Of a stretch of 64,000 nucleotides of DNA, positions 54,601-63,400 are shown piece after piece. Under the pieces are notes generated by a model. It was not told where the DNA came from. It ran no database searches and saw nothing but the letters and a program-made list of their open reading frames with translations. Position numbers and translations under genes: made by a program. This DNA is from Chloroflexota bacterium (GTDB lineage Bacteria; Chloroflexota; Anaerolineae; Anaerolineales; UBA11579). The DNA lies in contig JABFGG010000015.1 of assembly GCA_013112575.1 (NCBI GenBank), positions 1 to 64,000 on the forward strand, written 5' to 3'. The first letter of the stretch is position 1. Every line of letters begins with the position of its first letter.

Positions 54601-54799
54601 CTTCAACAAGCACGGAAACGGATGGGGTGGCCGCGTCAGACGGGGTTGGCGAAGTGATCAGCACTGTGGGGCCAATAGCCGGCAGAGTACGCTGGCCCTG
54701 GCGTCCAAAAATAAAAAAGACCAGGCCTACGGCAATGCCAATGAGCAAGAGTATAGCCAGCAGCCAAAGCAGGGGGACAAATATGCGCCGAGCAGTCAT
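51638..54799 (-). CDS. Large membrane-anchored extracellular protein (Ig-like, LysM-like, FN3, CARDB-like)
   Basis: 1053 residues. An N-terminal membrane anchor (PLLWLLAILLLIGIAVGLVFFIF) precedes an Ig-like domain (about 45-130), a LysM-like segment (about 150-205, SISPGDSLEETVASHDADLSTVLAANP is its core, quoted here only as SPGDSLEETVA...VLAANP), an FN3-like domain (about 240-335, FTAEVNGCDLTFSWNDTS), several beta domains and a CARDB-like C-terminal part (about 840-1050). No enzyme motif. Probably a cell-surface adhesin or scaffold that could hold peptidoglycan or glycan through LysM. Tightly coupled to genes on both sides (11 nt and a 4-nt overlap). Confidence 0.75.
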   Translation of the reverse strand: MTARRIFVPLLWLLAILLLIGIAVGLVFFIFGRQGQRTLPAIGPTVLITSPTPSDAATPSVSVLVEATVYGENPIHHIELWMDGELKQTFYNQEVATPAPVDISFTPILTAGDHILFVRAVDTHSLIGQSSPIMALGDGSIVGEGPFEMVSISPGDSLEETVASHDADLSTVLAANPNISTGGAPPGTVIAIPRPENAAAQNPPPAATSGNANFLEITQILPANPLPLQMIPMRALGPPTAPSAFTAEVNGCDLTFSWNDTSEDEVGFNIWMTGLGVTPHIAARTEDHPQTGTVTTVLSATRSGSFVYWVEAANVFGAQPSNQVKVTIDPPCPNTTTDNLTIEVLDFSSPGQYDRAYCYISVENAPEMRMPAAKDQFIPILAGKADMAKWPLASRSFQVVPPADQELNLQGECWGWAAGALTKLGTFSSAYPQAQWDGTRHTLADANFEIGFSMNISTNNKMVLYSSPDPGIPSPYDVVVPDKLTDISPSAIADPSKNQRTVTWKWNGDPTKIDGFTVMVGDIPFKQINDPNARQMKLELPGFCDTLLNIHVVAFVGDKHSLPSNKVTLHSRDCQFYAEVDFDDIFFDWTHDSHKIKVYNARNCDSFELWFELSVTEYYTQGDPPNMQKTPGRTWVRYFGSSDDYTGVRCRNTKFDTIGSKLGYIGQLSPIKSSPGTFVIPIYGGDNQGRFYEMEAKLWDYDSTSSNDLVAHHKFGLRMPVFEMNQITLYKLDAENSVFHYYSSPDGAYDYTNSGNSQMDLYVNIYRQSPSTGGSTIPTYPNNSPPTPTPTDQRGINITPRADLEATSLYVGTDGLLHLRLQNNGLDDLTGHPIAVTLSGTTTQPQFPAFGRYTPSIALESGAITDLHLLAPFKLDPALYDYDITAVIAPIDIPGMQRFHDDQSANNTVKFVSQAGQLQAITDPIIADLSIEGLTIVKDYPNNQLHVTVRNRGPHALSQLAVTMECVVDEVLRLGGYHYTWQLSSSPSSWPSSLNANGTLIFKNFSGKDEKGVQTGFDANLAANWYKVSCELKSDGIYTDMDLKNNFHTEIIQ

Positions 54800-54810
54800 G
54801 AGGGTTCTCC

Positions 54811-56247
54811 CTAATTAATGCAGTTCTGGACGTCTACGGACAGAGCGCCTGTTTGTGCATTATTCCCGGCCGCATCCTGAACAACAATCGTGATGGTCAT
54901 GGTTCCCGTCGAATTGACAGGTCCGATCTGCCCTTCATAGCTATTGCCCCCAGCGCTAGTGAGGTTGACCTGCCCACTCTCGCCGCCTACACCCCAACTG
55001 GCAACCACGCTACTGATCCCAACATCATCGGTCACGGTAGCGGTCACTAGTGTAGTCCTTGAATAGCTGGGACAACCTGTACTATCTGTGAGAATAGAGG
55101 TAGGAGAAACATCAGTGGACTGAATGACCGGAGGGGTGGTATCCGGGCCAGAAGGAGGCGGATTGTTGGGGTCTGGGGGTGGCTGATTAGCATCGGGGGG
55201 AGATTCTTCAGTAGCAGTCACCACCGGGGGTTCGGGGGTAGCGAGGATAGCCACGTCATCGAGGTCGCCTTCAATGTCCCCTAGGCTGGCCGCGATCCAG
55301 CAAGCTTTGCCGGTGTCTGGGGCGGTAATCAGCAGCCATTGGTTCAAGTTATCGCGCCCTTCAATGGAAGCTGATTGATCCGCAAGCAGGAAACCTAAGA
55401 CTTCAAATTGGCTGCTGGTACCAGCACGGCAGTTGCTGTTTTGACGGGCAGTGATTAACGGGAAGGTAGAGCCGGGATCGCCAAGTACAGGCTCGTAGTG
55501 GCCAGGACAACGACCTTGCGGTTCCAGGGCATAAGTAACTGTGGATGAGCCGGGTTCTGATGTAGCGAACTGAACTTCAAGCCCAATCTGATGATCGCGA
55601 TCAATTGCATCGCTCGGTTCCGTGAGTTGAACACGTTTATCGATAAAGGTTGGATAGGGTTGCACAAATTCTTCTGAAGTGACAGCCTCTACAACAGTTG
55701 AAAACAAGGCATAGGCTTGGATACCCGCTGGATCACCAATAGTGATATCGGCGTACACGACGCCGTTTTCACCACACTCTACATGGTTTATGCGGGCAAA
55801 TGTGGTTTCAGCAGCTTGGGCCACGGTTGGTGGGGTAGGCTCTAAAAATAACGGGTCTTCGGGTGGCAACTCAGCAAAAGCCTGCATACCAAGCACATTG
55901 ACTTCCTTGATGGAGTAAGGACCAGGATTGCCCTCACCATCAAAAGCCCGCACCTTGATGAGATAAGTACCGGGTTCCTGGGGCGTCCACTCCATGGCGG
56001 CATCCCCAAGACGTGTACCAGCAGCATTGACCGTGTTGAGAACCTGCTCATCGAGGGAAAACTCAAAACTTGCCACGCCCTGATCATCTGAAGCATGCGC
56101 CTGGATGGTAATGGCAGTATCAACAGGCAAGTTGGTACCATCCAATGGCTGATCGATCCAGGCCTGTGGACCATTTCCTCCTGCGCCACAGGCTACCAAA
56201 AGCAAACAGCTTAGAACCACATAAAACCAAGTAGTTGACCGCATCAT
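54811..56247 (-). CDS. Lipoprotein with Ig-like domains and an SH3-like domain
   Basis: 478 residues. Lipobox LVAC (Cys20). An Ig-like domain follows (about 25-120, PVDTAITIQAHASDDQGVAS), then a domain with ARINHVECGENGVVYADITIG, an SH3-like region (about 275-340: TARQNSNCRAGTSSQFEVLG, CWIAASLGDIEG), a Pro/Asp/Asn-rich linker and a C-terminal Ig-like domain (about 390-478). All are surface-protein modules. The same first domain type recurs in the 1053-residue neighbour. SD AGGAGGAAG precedes the ATG. Role unknown; likely part of the same surface complex. Confidence 0.75.
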   Translation of the reverse strand: MMRSTTWFYVVLSCLLLVACGAGGNGPQAWIDQPLDGTNLPVDTAITIQAHASDDQGVASFEFSLDEQVLNTVNAAGTRLGDAAMEWTPQEPGTYLIKVRAFDGEGNPGPYSIKEVNVLGMQAFAELPPEDPLFLEPTPPTVAQAAETTFARINHVECGENGVVYADITIGDPAGIQAYALFSTVVEAVTSEEFVQPYPTFIDKRVQLTEPSDAIDRDHQIGLEVQFATSEPGSSTVTYALEPQGRCPGHYEPVLGDPGSTFPLITARQNSNCRAGTSSQFEVLGFLLADQSASIEGRDNLNQWLLITAPDTGKACWIAASLGDIEGDLDDVAILATPEPPVVTATEESPPDANQPPPDPNNPPPSGPDTTPPVIQSTDVSPTSILTDSTGCPSYSRTTLVTATVTDDVGISSVVASWGVGGESGQVNLTSAGGNSYEGQIGPVNSTGTMTITIVVQDAAGNNAQTGALSVDVQNCIN

Positions 56248-56336
56248 AAAGCTTCCTCCTCATCCATCTCTCAACAATATAACGAGTAAAACCAGTAGAA
56301 AGTTATCAATTTATGGGAATACTGGAATCGCGAGAA

Positions 56337-57077
56337 TTAAGGCCCGGGTGTAGGTGTGGGTACCTGGCAGATATCCGATTGGGCCTTCAAGTTTTTTATA
56401 AAGAAATCCGTTTGCAAGTCCTCTCCTATCGCACTGTAGAGTACACGGCTATCCTCTGCTGCTAAAGTAGCTTCAGCAGATGAACTGGTAACCGAATGCG
56501 AATCGGATGCGCCTTTGTACACAGCGATATCAATAGGACGGCTGGTCGTGTAGGCTTTGGTATAAACACTGCCATCAACTGGGCCAAAATTTGAGCAATC
56601 GACCGACCAGGTTGGCTCAACTACAGTTTGTGAAAGCGTACCTTTCAAATGACAGACATCATCTGCTGGCCCATTGGTTAGGGAGAGAGTAGCTTTCAAA
56701 TTGAGCTCCAACTTTGCCTCAAAGTAAAAATTACATGCTGGGGCATTGCCAAGGACAGGGCGCACTAAGGTATAGATGAGTTTCCCTACTCCGGTGGCAT
56801 TGATCTCGTCTTGATTTAGGCTATATGTGAAGGGCACTTCCCCAATTTGGCTGGTGTAAATGTAGTTTTTTTCATCTTTGTGAATGATTTCCATGGCCAG
56901 CACAGCCTCTACCAACTGGGTGTTGGCGTCATTGTTGGTTGCAGAGACACCAGTCGTTGCTTCTGGACCTGAACGCACTCCCACAGCATTGGACGGGGAA
57001 CCCTGCTGGCTGCTGCAGGCCATGAGCCATACAGCTACAATCCAAAACATTGCCCAGAGTGATTTGTATTTCAGCAT
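56337..57077 (-). CDS. Lipoprotein of unknown function
   Basis: 246 residues. Signal peptide with lipobox LMAC (Cys21), followed by a Ser/Thr/Asn-rich stretch. The mature part is beta-rich (YIYTSQIGEVPFTYSLNQDE, CNFYFEAKLELNLKATLSL) with three further Cys, and ends in a short Thr/Pro tail. No family recognised. It lies 89 bp upstream of the SH3/Ig lipoprotein in the same orientation and may start the surface-protein operon. Confidence 0.7.
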   Translation of the reverse strand: MLKYKSLWAMFWIVAVWLMACSSQQGSPSNAVGVRSGPEATTGVSATNNDANTQLVEAVLAMEIIHKDEKNYIYTSQIGEVPFTYSLNQDEINATGVGKLIYTLVRPVLGNAPACNFYFEAKLELNLKATLSLTNGPADDVCHLKGTLSQTVVEPTWSVDCSNFGPVDGSVYTKAYTTSRPIDIAVYKGASDSHSVTSSSAEATLAAEDSRVLYSAIGEDLQTDFFIKNLKAQSDICQVPTPTPGP

Positions 57078-57175
57078 TTCGCCTATCCTTTCAACACATA
57101 GTAAACAAGTCTAATCTTCCTGAGACCAATTATCCACATCAATAGCTCTAGACTTAGTTTTTGGGGCAAAGTCAA

Positions 57176-58306
57176 TCACAATTTCAGTCCACTCCTGTTC
57201 GCAATGTCCGTACTGATCTGTTGGGCTTCAATGGCAATTTCACGCAGCATACCGGTTGGTGAGACGTAGAAGCCACAAAAATACAGGCCGGGAATGACTG
57301 TTTCACGTCCACTGGACAATGGCGTACCCTCATCATCATAGGCATCAGGAAGCCCTTCGAGGAAATCCGAGACGCGTGGACGGTAACCGGTAGCCAGTAT
57401 CACAGCGTCGAAGTCCGCTTGCGTCCCATCTGTGAAAACAATTGCATTTCCGTTAAACTCTTCAATACCCGGGTGAACGCGGATGTGACCGTCTTTAATC
57501 CGTTGGATTGTACCGACATCGATCAACGGGATGCGCGCGTCCTCTTCTATCTGAGTAATAGGGCCGTGAGGCAACTTGGGCAAACCGTAACGAGAGAGGT
57601 CCCCCATAACAACTCGCAAGATGGGGCCATTGATCATGTCGGCCAGGCGCGGCGGCAGTTTCCGTTGGGCGATACCGATGGTGAGAATGGGAATACCCAA
57701 TAATTCGCGCGGGATCACATTAACCGGGCTGCGCACGGCAAGACCTGGCCTTGCCCCATGCTCCCAAAGATCCACAGCGATCTCGCCTCCAGAATTACCG
57801 AAGCCCACTACCAATACATTTTTGTTCTTATATGGCGTTCCATTTTTATAGGCAGCACTGTGCAGGATGTCGCCCTGAAAAGAGTCCTGCCCAGGCCAGG
57901 CAGGCAGGTGAGGTTGACGCGGATAGCCAGTGGCGACGACAAGATTTCGCGCTTGATAAGTGGCACCCGGTGTCTTCACCTGCCAAATACCATCCAGATG
58001 TTGAACGTTTTTAACCTGCTGTCCAAATTTAGGTTCCAATTGAAACTTCTGTGCATAGGCTTCCAGGTATTCAATTAGCTGGACACGGGAGATGTAACGC
58101 GGCCAATCCCTGGGAAAATCCATGAAGGGAAGAGTGGAATGTGATTTATCGGTGTGCAGGTGCAGGCGGTCGTAATGCTGCCGCCAGGATGAACCCACCT
58201 TATCGCTCTTCTCTAGGATCAAGAAGGAGCTGCCCGCCTTTTTAAGGCAAGCCCCGACCGCCAGGCCAGCGGGTCCGGCACCAATGATGATGGTGTTATC
58301 TTCCAC
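57176..58306 (-). CDS. Flavin-containing monooxygenase-like NAD(P)/FAD oxidoreductase
   Basis: 376 residues from a GTG at 58306, behind GAGGAGA; a longer TTG frame to 58345 lacks an SD. FAD motif IIGAGPAGLAVGACL, FMO-like segment SHSTLPFMDFPRDWPRYISR, NADP motif VVGFGNSGGEIAVDL and the ATGYRPRV motif near the C-terminus. Similar to YUCCA-like or Baeyer-Villiger-type bacterial monooxygenases that hydroxylate small organic compounds; substrate unknown. It is divergent from an XRE regulator, and the three GATACA boxes lie between them. Confidence 0.88.
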   Translation of the reverse strand: MEDNTIIIGAGPAGLAVGACLKKAGSSFLILEKSDKVGSSWRQHYDRLHLHTDKSHSTLPFMDFPRDWPRYISRVQLIEYLEAYAQKFQLEPKFGQQVKNVQHLDGIWQVKTPGATYQARNLVVATGYPRQPHLPAWPGQDSFQGDILHSAAYKNGTPYKNKNVLVVGFGNSGGEIAVDLWEHGARPGLAVRSPVNVIPRELLGIPILTIGIAQRKLPPRLADMINGPILRVVMGDLSRYGLPKLPHGPITQIEEDARIPLIDVGTIQRIKDGHIRVHPGIEEFNGNAIVFTDGTQADFDAVILATGYRPRVSDFLEGLPDAYDDEGTPLSSGRETVIPGLYFCGFYVSPTGMLREIAIEAQQISTDIANRSGLKL

Positions 58307-58388
58307 GGGTAAATCACTCTCCTCGGAATTTATTCCGTCTAACAAACTAATTTAAGCAGAAGCGAGCACAAGAACATAGACTACAAGT

Positions 58389-58418
58389 GATACAATCAAC
58401 GATACAAAAAGCGATACA
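58389..58418. promoter_or_regulatory. Three GATACA direct repeats with 12-bp period
   Basis: GATACA occurs at 58389-58394, 58401-58406 and 58413-58418, exactly 12 bp apart. The third overlaps a -10-like TACACT. The array lies 21 bp before the XRE gene start and 83 bp before the divergent monooxygenase start, so it is a likely regulator binding site for both. Confidence 0.7.
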
Positions 58419-58438
58419 CTACCCTGAAAGATAAACAG

Positions 58439-59218
58439 ATGGATGGACAGGTGGCGTTCAATCAGTGGTTGCGGCAACGCCGCAAGTTACTCGACCTGAC
58501 CCAGGGCGAGCTTGCGGAACAGGTGGGATGTTCGGCTGTCAGCATCCGGAAATTCGAATCTAATGACCGCAAACCATCACGTCAATTGGCCGAAGGGTTG
58601 GCGCGGGCATTACGTGTGCCTGAACGAGAGCACCAGGCCTTTGTGCAGTTCGCCAGGAGCCAACCCGCCCCAAACGATTTCTCTTTACCGGCCTGGAGTG
58701 CGGAGGAAATATCATGGCGCGGGGCACAACTCCCCACAGAAACTATAGAATTATCTGAACGCAAATCCAGCACAGTACTGGATTTCGACCTATTCTCTGT
58801 CGAAAGACCGCAAATGGACGTGCTGGAAGATGGGCACACACTGGTACATTTACAAGCCAGTGGCAGTGTAACTGGTACGATGGAGGGCCAGCTACAGGTG
58901 GATATCACACAGATCCTGGTGCCGAAGCCCCCTACTATGGACTATTCCCAAGTCTTGCCAATGCAGATCGGGACAAACTTCAAATTGATTTCAGGGGAGG
59001 ATTACATAAAAGGAAACCACATAGGTACAATGTATCCGATGATGGATAGGAACGGTAATGGAAACTCGCGAGTAACCGCATCCGGGCATGTCATCTCCGT
59101 ATCCAAAGGATTGCTTAGTTTTTTCCTCAATTACGTCTTTGTTGAATATGAAGTCAAGATGGTAGAAGGTATAGGAACAGGGGCAAGCGGCCAGATGCAA
59201 TTACATCCAAAAAAATAA
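58439..59218 (+). CDS. XRE-family regulator with a C-terminal beta-rich domain
   Basis: 259 residues. The N-terminal XRE helix-turn-helix (about 8-62) is clear: LRQRRKLLDLTQGELAEQVGC within it, SAVSIRKFESNDRKPS recognition helix, then REHQAFVQFAR. Residues about 105-255 form a beta-rich domain (VLEDGHTLVHLQASGSVTG, ISGEDYIKGNHIG) of no recognised family, resembling small-molecule or ligand-binding single-domain proteins. The array of GATACA boxes directly upstream suggests that it regulates itself and the monooxygenase gene; inference. Confidence 0.83.
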   Translation: MDGQVAFNQWLRQRRKLLDLTQGELAEQVGCSAVSIRKFESNDRKPSRQLAEGLARALRVPEREHQAFVQFARSQPAPNDFSLPAWSAEEISWRGAQLPTETIELSERKSSTVLDFDLFSVERPQMDVLEDGHTLVHLQASGSVTGTMEGQLQVDITQILVPKPPTMDYSQVLPMQIGTNFKLISGEDYIKGNHIGTMYPMMDRNGNGNSRVTASGHVISVSKGLLSFFLNYVFVEYEVKMVEGIGTGASGQMQLHPKK

Positions 59219-59242
59219 ATAAGCCACAAAACCGAGGAAAGC

Positions 59243-60451
59243 ATGCAATACGACTTCGATAAAGAGATAGACCGGCAGGGAACAGATTCGGTCAAGTGGG
59301 ATTATTACATTGATGAAGGCCAGCAGTTCGGGATTGTGCCGACAAACAAGTTCAGCGGGCCAGGCCGGGGGTTGCCAATGTGGGTGGCGGATATGGATTT
59401 CCAGGCGCCACAACCGGTGCTTGATGCGTTAGCCGAGCGTGCCAGGCATGGCATTTTCGGGTATACGGTGCGGTCGGAAAGTTATTTGAAAGCAGTGGTT
59501 ACTTGGATGAAGACACGCAAAGATTGGGAGATCGAGGCAGAATGGATCGCGCCCTCTCCTGGCGTAGTGCCGGGTTTGAACTTGCTGGTGCAGACCTTCG
59601 TACAACCGGGGGAGAAAGTCATCATCCAGCCACCGGTGTATCACCCTTTTTATTACGCGGTTGAAAACAACCAGGCGGAACTGGTGTTGAACCCACTGCG
59701 TTTGGATGAAGGCCGCTACACGATGGACTTCGATGACCTGGCAACTAAAGCCAGTGACCCAGAAGTAAAAATGGCAATTCTGTGCCACCCCCACAATCCC
59801 GTCGGGCGAGTGTGGACGCCTGAAGAGTTAACGCGCTTCGGGGAAATCTGTCTCGAGAATGAGGTGTTGGTGGTGTCGGACGAAATCCACGGAGACCTTT
59901 TATATAGTGGTGTGGAGTTCACGCCCTTTGCAGCGCTCAGCGAAGAATTTGCACAGAACAGCATCACTGGTACAGGGGGCAGCAAGACCTTCAATCTGGC
60001 CGGACTGCACACCTCCAACATGATCATCCCCAATCAGGACCTACGGGAACGATTTGAAAAGACTTTGTTGAGTAATGGGCTAATGGGCTCAAACACCTTT
60101 GGCCTATTGGCGTTGGAAATGGCCTACCGAGAGGGAGAGGAATGGTTGGCGCAGGTACTGGTGTATGTGGAGGACAACTTGCGGGCTATGCGGAACTACT
60201 TCAGAGAACACATCCCAGACATCAAGGTGGTCGAGCCAGAAGGCACGTACCTGGTATGGCTGGATTGCCGGGGTTTGGGGCTGGACAAAGGTGGATTGAC
60301 GAAACTGTTGGAGGACAAGGCGGGCGTGTATCTTGATGGTGGGCACATGTTCGGGCCGGAGGGAGAAGGTTTTATGCGTATGAATATCGCATGCCCACGG
60401 CCTATTTTGATGGAGGCATTGGAGAGGGTTCAGAGAGCAATTAAGGACTGA
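59243..60451 (+). CDS. MalY/PatB-family PLP-dependent C-S lyase or aminotransferase
   Basis: 402 residues, usual size for the family (about 390-400). N-terminus: WVADMDFQAPQPVLDAL, as in MalY/PatB. PLP-site elements: PGVVPGLNLLVQTF, QPPVYHPFYYAV, LCHPHNPVGRVW, DEIHGDLLY and the Schiff-base Lys in GSKTFNLAGLH. Acts as cystathionine beta-lyase-like enzyme, releasing H2S/homocysteine, or as an aminotransferase. It starts 24 nt after the XRE gene and is convergent with the HD-GYP gene (10-bp gap). Confidence 0.95.
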   Translation: MQYDFDKEIDRQGTDSVKWDYYIDEGQQFGIVPTNKFSGPGRGLPMWVADMDFQAPQPVLDALAERARHGIFGYTVRSESYLKAVVTWMKTRKDWEIEAEWIAPSPGVVPGLNLLVQTFVQPGEKVIIQPPVYHPFYYAVENNQAELVLNPLRLDEGRYTMDFDDLATKASDPEVKMAILCHPHNPVGRVWTPEELTRFGEICLENEVLVVSDEIHGDLLYSGVEFTPFAALSEEFAQNSITGTGGSKTFNLAGLHTSNMIIPNQDLRERFEKTLLSNGLMGSNTFGLLALEMAYREGEEWLAQVLVYVEDNLRAMRNYFREHIPDIKVVEPEGTYLVWLDCRGLGLDKGGLTKLLEDKAGVYLDGGHMFGPEGEGFMRMNIACPRPILMEALERVQRAIKD

Positions 60452-60461
60452 GTGACTTCAA

Positions 60462-63400
60462 TCAGGTCCGTTGTCTTTTGACAGGGACAGGAACATTTTC
60501 GGAGGGGTGATCTTCCATCATTTGCAGGAAGGCATCGACAACAACCGGGTCAAAGTGTTGGCCGCTCTCTTCAGCAATGTAAGCCAGTGTCTTTTCTTCT
60601 GACCAGGCTTTGCGATAGGGGCGGTCTGAGCGCAGGGCATCATAGACGTCAATGACGGCAAAGATACGGGCAGCCAGGGGGATCTGTTCACCTTCCAGGC
60701 CGCGCGGATAGCCGCCACCATTCCACTTCTCATGGTGGCAATAAGGGATGTCAAGCGCGGCAGACAGATAGGGGATGCGGGAGAGCAGCTCGAAGGCATG
60801 TACAGGGTGGCGACGCATGATCTCCCATTCGCCATCGTCCAGCGGGCCGGGTTTGTGCAGGATGCTATCGGGGATGCCCATTTTGCCGATATCGTGCAGG
60901 AGCGCCCCACGACGCACTTCAACAATGGCATCCTCGGACAATCCCAGGTGGCGCGAAAGCCGGACGACCATCTCCGTTACACGCTGTGAATGGCCTTCGG
61001 TTTCGTTGTCGCGCAATTCAAGAGCTTTAGCCCAGCCCTCTAACGTAGCGTTATAGGCTTGCAAGAGGCTGGTGTTGGATTGCTGCAGGCTGTCAAATAG
61101 TTGTGTGTTGTCCATAGCGATGGCAGCCTGCCCAGCCAGAGTTTCCAAAAAGTCCAGCCATTCCTCATCGGGGTTAAGCGGCTGGCGGTGATAGACCTCG
61201 AGCAACCCTTTGATCTGGCGGTCAACGATCAAAGGTGCAGCGAAATAGGCACAGGCACCTTCGGCCGCTAGACGCGCATCATCTTTAAAACCATTCGGAG
61301 ACCGACTGATGTCCGGTAGTTGGATAAGGCGGCGATCAAAGCCAAGATGACCCAGGCCGTTATCGCTGATGGGAACAGAGCTGGTTTGGATGGCATCAGA
61401 CTGCAAACCGCGGCCAGCAACAAACTCAAGGGCATTGGTAGATGGCCGGAATAATAAAATGGCAGCCGCATCAACCGCTAACTGGGTAGCCACCTGCTCC
61501 AGGACAGTTTGAAAAACGGCGTGTTCATCATGGCTGGAGGAAATGGCCTGGTCGATGGTGCGCAGGGCGTTGAGGCGTTGAATCTGGCGTTGTTCGGCAG
61601 CGTATAAACGAGCATTCTCAAGAGAGCTAGCAACTTGATTAGCGAAAATGGAAAAAGTGGGAACGTCCGCCTGTTGGGGGCTTTCTCCCCAAACACCAAT
61701 GAAGCCAGTCGCATGACCATCAATCTCTAAGGGCACCAAGATGGCCGAGGTCTCCTTGGAGATACCGACCAGCTGCATACCCTTTTCCATAACTTTGCTG
61801 GGAAGGTGTTTAAAAAAGCTGCTCCCTAGGGAATGCACGCTGGGAGCATATAAAGCTTGCCGTTCCCTGAACAAGGCGGCCATGATCGGAGGGAGTTCTT
61901 CAACAGGGAGGCGGTAGTCTTGTAAAGAAATGCCAACAAGTTTCTCTGCCTGAGGAAGCAAGGCTGAATCAATGGAGTAATAACGGAAGACGAGAGCGCG
62001 GTCCACAGGATCGAGTAATGCGACCACAGAATCAAGACGCAATTGACTTAGCGAATCACCCAGGGTTTCTAACACCTCATCGGTATCAAATGTTGCAGAG
62101 ATACGGGCTGCAACATCGTTGAGGGCCGTAAGCATAGCATTAGAGCGCTCCAGACTATCAGCCTGCCAGCGTTCAGCCTCATACAAACGGGCATTCTCAA
62201 AAACACCAGCCACCTGTCGAGAAAAGACGGAAAACGAATGCATGTCCGTTTCACGCAAGTCCTGCCCCCAGATGGAGATGGTGCCAAACAATTCTCCGTG
62301 CACATCTAATGGGAGAACCAAGGCACTGGTTTCACTATTTATGCCAATCATTTTGAGGCCCTGATGCAGGATGGTTTTAGACACATCGGGGAAATACCCA
62401 ATAACAGACTGTGAATAGTCCTCGACAAAAAATGGTTGTCCATTGTCGATCAAGTATTGATACTCGTTTGTCCAGATCTCGCGGGATACACGACGGTCAT
62501 CCAACTGAATACCTGCCAAGTCCCCAAGCTTATGCATCATCTTCGTTGACAAAGAAATATAGACCATACGGGTGGACTGACGATCCAATTCCACAAATGA
62601 AATCGTACAACCCATTTGGAAATACTTAAGCTCTTGGCCCAATATGGCAAAGACTGCCTCCGGATCATTGGTCTCGGCTATGCGTGCAGAAATGCGACTG
62701 AGAGCATCAACAAGTTGGTTGGAGCGTTCCAATTCAGTTGCCTGTTGGCGCTCGGATTCGTACAAACGAGCGTTTTCAAAGACACTGCCTACCTGGTTGG
62801 CAAAAACTGTAAAGGCTGCCAAATCACTTTCGTGCAAGTCCTGCCCCCAGATACAAAGCGAACCAAATACAGTGTTATCAGCCGTCAGAGGCACAAAAAT
62901 GGCACGCGTGTCGGGAGTCATCCCACTCATTTTCATACCTTGTTCAAGAATCTTTCGCGGAATTAAGTCCACCACTTGCACAGTGGCAGACAGAAAGTCA
63001 GGCACAAATGCAGGACGTCCCTCATCGTACAAGCTCTTAATATTGGACGCCCAAGTTGCACGATTGACGCTGATGCCTACGGCGCTAAGGCCAGCAAATT
63101 TTTCTACCTTCTCTAGCAAGGGCGAGTCAAGAGATATGGAATGAATAACAGCATCTTGCCTATCATGGCTGAGCGTCATGGCAACACAGTTCAAGCCCAA
63201 TTCCTTCAATTCAGTCCCCAGAGTTTCGAGGACCTCATCGGCATCTGTCGTTGCCGCGATCTTGACACCTACATTGTTAAGGGCACTAAAGAGGGCATTG
63301 GAACGAGCTAATTCAGTAGCCTGTTTTTGTTCCGCCTCATACAAGCGGGCACTTTCGTAGACGCTGGACAACTGCGCCGCAAAAACCGAAAAGGCTGTGA

